From Rhizorhabdus wittichii RW1 (GTDB taxonomy: Bacteria; Pseudomonadota; Alphaproteobacteria; Sphingomonadales; Sphingomonadaceae), in the NCBI GenBank assembly GCA_000016765.1, contig CP000699.1, positions 434,001 to 498,000 on the forward strand: a stretch of DNA of 64,000 nt, in the 5' to 3' direction. Positions within the stretch are counted from its first letter, which is position 1. Each line of letters opens with the position of its first letter. A program made the position numbers and the translations under genes. Below the pieces are notes generated by a model. It was not told where the DNA came from. It did no database searches and saw only the letters and a list, made by a program, of their open reading frames with translations. Below, piece after piece: positions 60,403 through 64,000 of this stretch.

Positions 60403-60444
60403 GGCCCGCTCTTCCGGTGACGCCCGGAAGAGCGGGCCTTTTTT
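60403..60444 (+). terminator. Rho-independent terminator after tsf
   Basis: A perfect 15-bp stem GGCCCGCTCTTCCGG (60403-60417) with its complement (60424-60438), loop TGACGC, and T6 tract (60439-60444). It is the clearest terminator in the window, and it separates tsf from pyrH. Confidence 0.96.
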
Positions 60445-60446
60445 AT

Positions 60447-60485
60447 GGGCGCTTGGCAGGTTCGAAACCTGCCCCTAAGGTGCCC
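60447..60485 (+). promoter_or_regulatory. Structured leader before pyrH
   Basis: Stem GGCAGGTT-CGA-AACCTGCC (60455-60473) inside outer arms GGGCGC (60447-60452) and GTGCCC (60480-60485). GCAGG-TTCGAAA-CCTGC looks like a tRNA T-arm. It follows the tsf terminator and precedes the pyrH ATG by 33 bases. Regulatory role is inferred. Confidence 0.4.
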
Positions 60486-60518
60486 GCCACACAGTAGAAT
60501 TAAAGTGAAGAAGAACCC

Positions 60519-61232
60519 ATGGATCGCCCGCGCTTCAAACGTATCCTTCTGAAGCTGTCGGGTGAGGTACTGATGGGGCAGGGGCAGTTCGGGATCGATC
60601 CCGAGACGGTCGCCCGCGTCGCTCGCGAGATCGCCGACGTCGCCACCCATTACGAGCTGTGCCTCGTCGTCGGCGGCGGCAACATCTTCCGGGGCCTCGC
60701 CGCCGCCGCCAAGGGTTTCGACCGCACCAGCGCCGACTATATGGGCATGCTCGCGACGGTGATGAACGCGCTCGCGGTGCAGAACGCGCTCGAGCAGATC
60801 GGCGTCGACACCCGCGTCCAGTCGGCGATCCCGATGAGCACGGTGTGCGAGCCCTTCATCCGCCGCCGCGCCGAACGCCACCTGGAGAAGGGCCGGATCG
60901 TGATCTTCGCGGCCGGCACCGGCAATCCCTATTTCACCACCGACAGCGCCGCCGCGCTGCGCGCCGCCGAAATGGGCTGCGACGCGCTGTTCAAGGGGAC
61001 CTCAGTCGACGGCGTCTACAACGCCGACCCGAAGAAGGACCCGACCGCCATCCGGTACGAGACCGTCACCTTCAACCGCGTCCTCGCCGACGACCTGAAG
61101 GTGATGGACGCGAGCGCCGTCGCGCTGTGCCGCGACAACAACATTCCGATCGTGGTATTCAATATCCGTGAGCAGGGGAATCTCGCCCGGGTGCTCGCGG
61201 GTTCGGGAACGGCCACGACCGTTCAGAACTGA
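60519..61232 (+). CDS. pyrH: UMP kinase
   Basis: Phosphorylates UMP to UDP. The 237-residue protein is the bacterial amino-acid-kinase-fold type: [13 protein letters not shown] (about 7-19), [10 protein letters not shown] (about 49-58), and [20 protein letters not shown] (about 131-150). AGAAGAAC precedes the ATG. It opens the pyrH-frr-uppS-cdsA-dxr run; frr starts 12 bases later. Confidence 0.97.
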   Translation: MDRPRFKRILLKLSGEVLMGQGQFGIDPETVARVAREIADVATHYELCLVVGGGNIFRGLAAAAKGFDRTSADYMGMLATVMNALAVQNALEQIGVDTRVQSAIPMSTVCEPFIRRRAERHLEKGRIVIFAAGTGNPYFTTDSAAALRAAEMGCDALFKGTSVDGVYNADPKKDPTAIRYETVTFNRVLADDLKVMDASAVALCRDNNIPIVVFNIREQGNLARVLAGSGTATTVQN

Positions 61233-61244
61233 GGGGAGACCATC

Positions 61245-61802
61245 ATGCCCGCCTATGACAAGGCCGATCTCGAACGCCGCATGCACGGAGCCGTCGAAGC
61301 GCTCAAGAGCGACCTGACCGGCCTGCGCACCGGCCGCGCGTCGGTCAACCTGCTCGATCCGGTGACGGTCGAGATCTATGGCGCACACATGCCGCTCAAC
61401 CAGGCCGCGACGGTCACCGCGCCCGAACCGCGCATGCTGTCGGTGCAGGTGTGGGACCGCTCGAACGTCGGCCCGGTCGACAAGGCGATCCGCTCGGCCG
61501 GCCTCGGCCTCAACCCGATCGTCGACGGCCAGACGCTGCGCATCCCGATCCCCGACCTGACCGAGGAGCGCCGCAAGGAACTGGCCAAGCTCGCCAGCCA
61601 ATATGCCGAGAAGGCCCGCGTCGCCGTCCGCAACGTCCGTCGCGACGGCATGGACAGCCTGAAGACCGACGAGAAGAAGGGCGAGATCGGCGAGGACGAC
61701 CGCAAGCGCCGCGAGACCGAGGTCCAGAAGCTGACCGACGCGACCATCTCGGACGTCGATGCGGCGGCCGCGGCGAAGGAAAAGGAAATCCTCGGCAAGT
61801 GA
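61245..61802 (+). CDS. frr: Ribosome recycling factor
   Basis: Splits post-termination ribosomes with EF-G. The 185-residue product has the two-domain L-shape pattern: [17 protein letters not shown] (about 25-41), [17 protein letters not shown] (about 102-118) and [19 protein letters not shown] precedes the ATG. Its stop overlaps the uppS GTG (GTGA). Confidence 0.98.
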   Translation: MPAYDKADLERRMHGAVEALKSDLTGLRTGRASVNLLDPVTVEIYGAHMPLNQAATVTAPEPRMLSVQVWDRSNVGPVDKAIRSAGLGLNPIVDGQTLRIPIPDLTEERRKELAKLASQYAEKARVAVRNVRRDGMDSLKTDEKKGEIGEDDRKRRETEVQKLTDATISDVDAAAAAKEKEILGK

Positions 61803-62545
61803 GCGGCCTTTCGGCCAGCTCCGCCTCCAGCACCCTCGCGGACGCGGGGACGGCGCCGCGCCATGTCGCGATCATCATGGACGGCAACGGCCGCTGGGCG
61901 AAGCGCCGTTTCCTGCCGCGCGTCGCCGGGCACCGGGCCGGGGCGGAGGCGGTGCGCACCACCGTCAAGGCCGCGGCCGACATGGGCCTCCAGGCGCTGA
62001 CGCTCTACGCCTTCTCCTCGGAGAACTGGCGGCGGTCGACCGAGGAAGTGTCCGACCTGATGGGGCTGCTGCGCCATTATCTGCGCAAGGAGGTCGCCGA
62101 GCTCGACCGCAACGGCATCCGCCTGCGGACGATCGGCGACATCAACGGGCTCGAGGGCGACCTGGTCGACCTGGTCCGCGAAGGGGTCGAGCGCACCAAG
62201 CATAATCGCCGCCTCGATTTCGTGCTGGCGCTCAACTACGGCGCGCAGGACGAGATGGTCCGCGCGGTGCGGGAGATCGCCGCCGACGTGCGCGACGGCC
62301 GGCTCGCGCCCGAGGACATCTGCAGCGCGGTGATCGACGGCCGGCTCGACACGCAGGACCTGCCGCCGCTCGACCTGCTGATCCGCACCTCGGGCGAGCG
62401 GCGCCTGTCCAATTTCCTGCTCTGGCAGGCGGCCTATGCCGAACTGCTGTTCGTCGACACGCTATGGCCCGACTTCGACGGCGCGGCGCTGGCCGCCGCG
62501 ATCGCCGACTTCGGGGCGCGGGAGCGCCGCTTCGGCGGCCGATAA
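61799..62545 (+). CDS. uppS: Isoprenyl transferase (undecaprenyl diphosphate synthase)
   Basis: Makes C55 undecaprenyl diphosphate, the carrier for peptidoglycan and polysaccharides. The 248-residue product has the catalytic [13 protein letters not shown] (about 25-37), FSSENWRRS, and the C-terminal [18 protein letters not shown]. The start is GTG at 61799, overlapping the frr stop by 4 bases; an upstream open frame inside frr is not coding. cdsA begins 4 bases after its stop. Confidence 0.96.
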   Translation: MSGLSASSASSTLADAGTAPRHVAIIMDGNGRWAKRRFLPRVAGHRAGAEAVRTTVKAAADMGLQALTLYAFSSENWRRSTEEVSDLMGLLRHYLRKEVAELDRNGIRLRTIGDINGLEGDLVDLVREGVERTKHNRRLDFVLALNYGAQDEMVRAVREIAADVRDGRLAPEDICSAVIDGRLDTQDLPPLDLLIRTSGERRLSNFLLWQAAYAELLFVDTLWPDFDGAALAAAIADFGARERRFGGR

Positions 62546-62549
62546 GGTC

Positions 62550-63356
62550 ATGGCACAGGCCGCGGCCTCCGAACTCCGGCTCCGTATCCTTTCGGGCATC
62601 GCGATGATCGCGGTGGCGCTGGGCGCGCTGTGGCTGGGCGGTACCGCCTTCTGGGCGCTCGCGTCGCTGCTGGCGGTGCTGATGATGCTCGAATGGTCGG
62701 CGATGGCCAAGGCCGCCAAGTGGCAGGCCGCGGTCGGCGCCGCGATCGTCGCCGCGCTGATGGTGACGGCGCTGCCCTTCATCGATCCTGCGGCTATGGC
62801 GCGCTATTCCGGCCGGCTGATCGCGCAGACGATCGACCTGGCCGGGCTCGGCGCGATCCTGCTGGCCGTGATCGGCTTCCGCGCGCGGCTCGGCGCCGGC
62901 GTGCTCTATACCGCGCTGCCGGCGATCGCGCTCGTCTTCCTGCGCGAGCAGGCGGGGCAGGGGCTCGTCCTCGCGCTCTGGACGCTCGTCATCGTCTGGG
63001 CGACCGACATCGGCGCCTTCTTCGCCGGCCGCGCGATCGGTGGGCCCAAGCTCGCCCCCGCGCTCAGCCCGAACAAGACCTGGGCGGGACTGATCGGCGG
63101 GATGATCGCCGCCGCGATCGTCGGCGCGCTGGTCGCGCGGGCCGGCGGCCTGCCGGCCTTCTGCCTGTTCGCCGCCGCGCCGCTCGCGGTCGCCGCGCAG
63201 GCGGGCGACCTGTTCGAAAGCTGGCTCAAGCGCCGCTCGGGCGTGAAGGACAGCGGCAAGCTGCTGCCCGGCCATGGCGGGGTGCTCGACCGGCTCGACG
63301 GCGTGGTGCCGGTGGCGGTGCTGGTCGCCGCCGCCGTCGCGGGGGGATGGCTGTGA
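62550..63356 (+). CDS. cdsA: Phosphatidate cytidylyltransferase
   Basis: Makes CDP-diacylglycerol from phosphatidate and CTP, the branch-point lipid used by PssA. The 268-residue membrane protein has about eight helices. The family C-terminal signature is visible as KRRSGVKDSGKLLPGHGGVL (about 225-244), and the closing LDRLDG. The ATG at 62550 is preceded by AAGG. It overlaps the start of dxr. Confidence 0.95.
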   Translation: MAQAAASELRLRILSGIAMIAVALGALWLGGTAFWALASLLAVLMMLEWSAMAKAAKWQAAVGAAIVAALMVTALPFIDPAAMARYSGRLIAQTIDLAGLGAILLAVIGFRARLGAGVLYTALPAIALVFLREQAGQGLVLALWTLVIVWATDIGAFFAGRAIGGPKLAPALSPNKTWAGLIGGMIAAAIVGALVARAGGLPAFCLFAAAPLAVAAQAGDLFESWLKRRSGVKDSGKLLPGHGGVLDRLDGVVPVAVLVAAAVAGGWL

Positions 63357-64000
63357 CCGCGCGGAGCATCGCCATCCTCGGCGCGACTGGCTCGATCGGC
63401 ACCTCGACCCTCGACCTCGTCGAACGCGAGCCCGATCGTTTCCGCGTGACCACGCTCACCGCCCAGCGCGACGTCGACGGCCTCGCCGCGGCGGCGCGGC
63501 GGACCGGCGCCGAACTGGCCGTGATCGGCGATCCCGCGCGCTATGACGATCTCAAGGCGGCGCTCGCCGGCACCGGCATCCGCGCGGCCGCCGGCGTGGA
63601 GGCGATCGTCGAGGCCGCCGCGGCCGGCGCCGACTGGACGATGGCGGCGATCGTCGGGATCGCCGGGCTGCGGCCGACCCTGGCGGCGCTGGCGGCCGGG
63701 GGGACGGTGGCGCTCGCCAACAAGGAATCGCTGGTCTCGGCCGGCGCGCTGATGACCGACGCGGCGCGCGCGCATGGCGCGACGCTGCTGCCGGTCGATT
63801 CGGAGCATAATGCCGTCTTCCAGTGCTTCGACCATGCCGCGCCGGGCAGCATCCGCAAGGTGACGCTGACCGCGAGCGGCGGGCCGTTCCGCGACTGGAG
63901 CATCGAGGCGATGCGCGCGGCGACCCCGGCCCAGGCGGTCCGCCACCCCAACTGGTCGATGGGCGCCAAGATCTCGGTCGATTCGGCGACGCTGATGAAC
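63353..64000 (+). CDS. dxr: 1-deoxy-D-xylulose 5-phosphate reductoisomerase, 3' end cut
   Basis: Second step of the MEP isoprenoid pathway, converting DXP to MEP with NADPH. About 216 residues are visible: the NADPH motif ILGATGSIGTSTLDL (about 7-21), ALANKESLVSAG (about 120-131), PVDSEHNAVFQ (about 146-156, metal site) and ASGGPFRDW. The frame runs off the window. The GTG at 63353 (overlapping the cdsA stop as GTGA) fits the usual family start; an ATG at 63347 lies 2 codons upstream. Confidence 0.95.
   Translation, partial: MTARSIAILGATGSIGTSTLDLVEREPDRFRVTTLTAQRDVDGLAAAARRTGAELAVIGDPARYDDLKAALAGTGIRAAAGVEAIVEAAAAGADWTMAAIVGIAGLRPTLAALAAGGTVALANKESLVSAGALMTDAARAHGATLLPVDSEHNAVFQCFDHAAPGSIRKVTLTASGGPFRDWSIEAMRAATPAQAVRHPNWSMGAKISVDSATLMN

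Noticed and set aside
60447-60485. A whole tRNA gene before pyrH
   Set aside because: Only a T-arm-like hairpin is present; there is no acceptor, D-arm or anticodon arm of proper spacing.

Overview
The window is GC-rich chromosomal DNA of an alphaproteobacterium, most likely a sphingomonad (Sphingomonas/Rhizorhabdus type). This rests on gene order (lptD-surA-pdxA-rsmA; yqeY-dnaG-rpoD next to carA; rpsB-tsf, pyrH-frr-uppS-cdsA-dxr), short REP-type palindromes of the kind common in sphingomonads, and protein style. No phage, integrase, transposase or CRISPR array was seen. Almost everything is core genome, with a few accessory insertions. About 63 protein genes and one tRNA are supported; no gap over 300 bases lacks a gene.

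Layout. 1-5.6 kb: a minus-strand outer-membrane biogenesis operon, lptD-surA-pdxA-rsmA, with pepA diverging from it. 7.2-9.5 kb: cofE-cofD-cofC for coenzyme F420 assembly. 9.7-12.2 kb: cydA-cydB plus a 42-residue DUF2474 gene, encoding a cyanide-insensitive type bd quinol oxidase. 12.3-16.6 kb: gdhA, a two-gene operon with a TraB/Tiki-like membrane protein, a secreted protein with a duplicated domain, and tRNA-Arg(UCU). 16.6-19.1 kb: a queuosine-precursor transporter, then purS-purQ-GFA-ynfA. 19.1-22.1 kb: PepSY-DUF2271-DUF4198-apbE, which looks like an extracytoplasmic flavinylated redox module behind a Fur-like palindrome. 22.3-27.2 kb: yqeY-(DUF559)-dnaG-rpoD, where the DUF559 gene and its flanking palindromes appear inserted into the usual order. 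27.3-33.9 kb: carA-(small gene)-rraB-carB, greA and a rhomboid protease. 34-36.8 kb: DUF4170, mlaC and a YqjD/YqjE-like membrane-stress operon. 37-46 kb: eno, purH, an MFS exporter, and polA overlapping a polysaccharide flippase. 46-55 kb: an EmrB-EmrA-NodT efflux system, two head-to-head CPA2 antiporters and an FAD monooxygenase. 55-64 kb: icd, psd-pssA, then the translation, phospholipid and isoprenoid cluster rpsB-tsf // pyrH-frr-uppS-cdsA-dxr (dxr cut by the window end).

How it works together. Many genes overlap by 1 to 4 bases (ATGA, GTGA, TGATG), showing tight translational coupling. Envelope construction dominates: LptD/SurA, MlaC, flippase, Psd/PssA/CdsA/UppS and Dxr. Repeats fall into two groups: doublets whose outer ends carry GTCAT (1-80, 22181, 33906, 59359) and G/C-run palindromes (26297, 26687, 38282). 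The most interesting unexplained items are the palindrome-bracketed DUF559 gene, interlaced inverted repeats just behind rpoD, the flavinylation module, the RraB-type gene coupled to carB, and the TraB/Tiki-like membrane operon.
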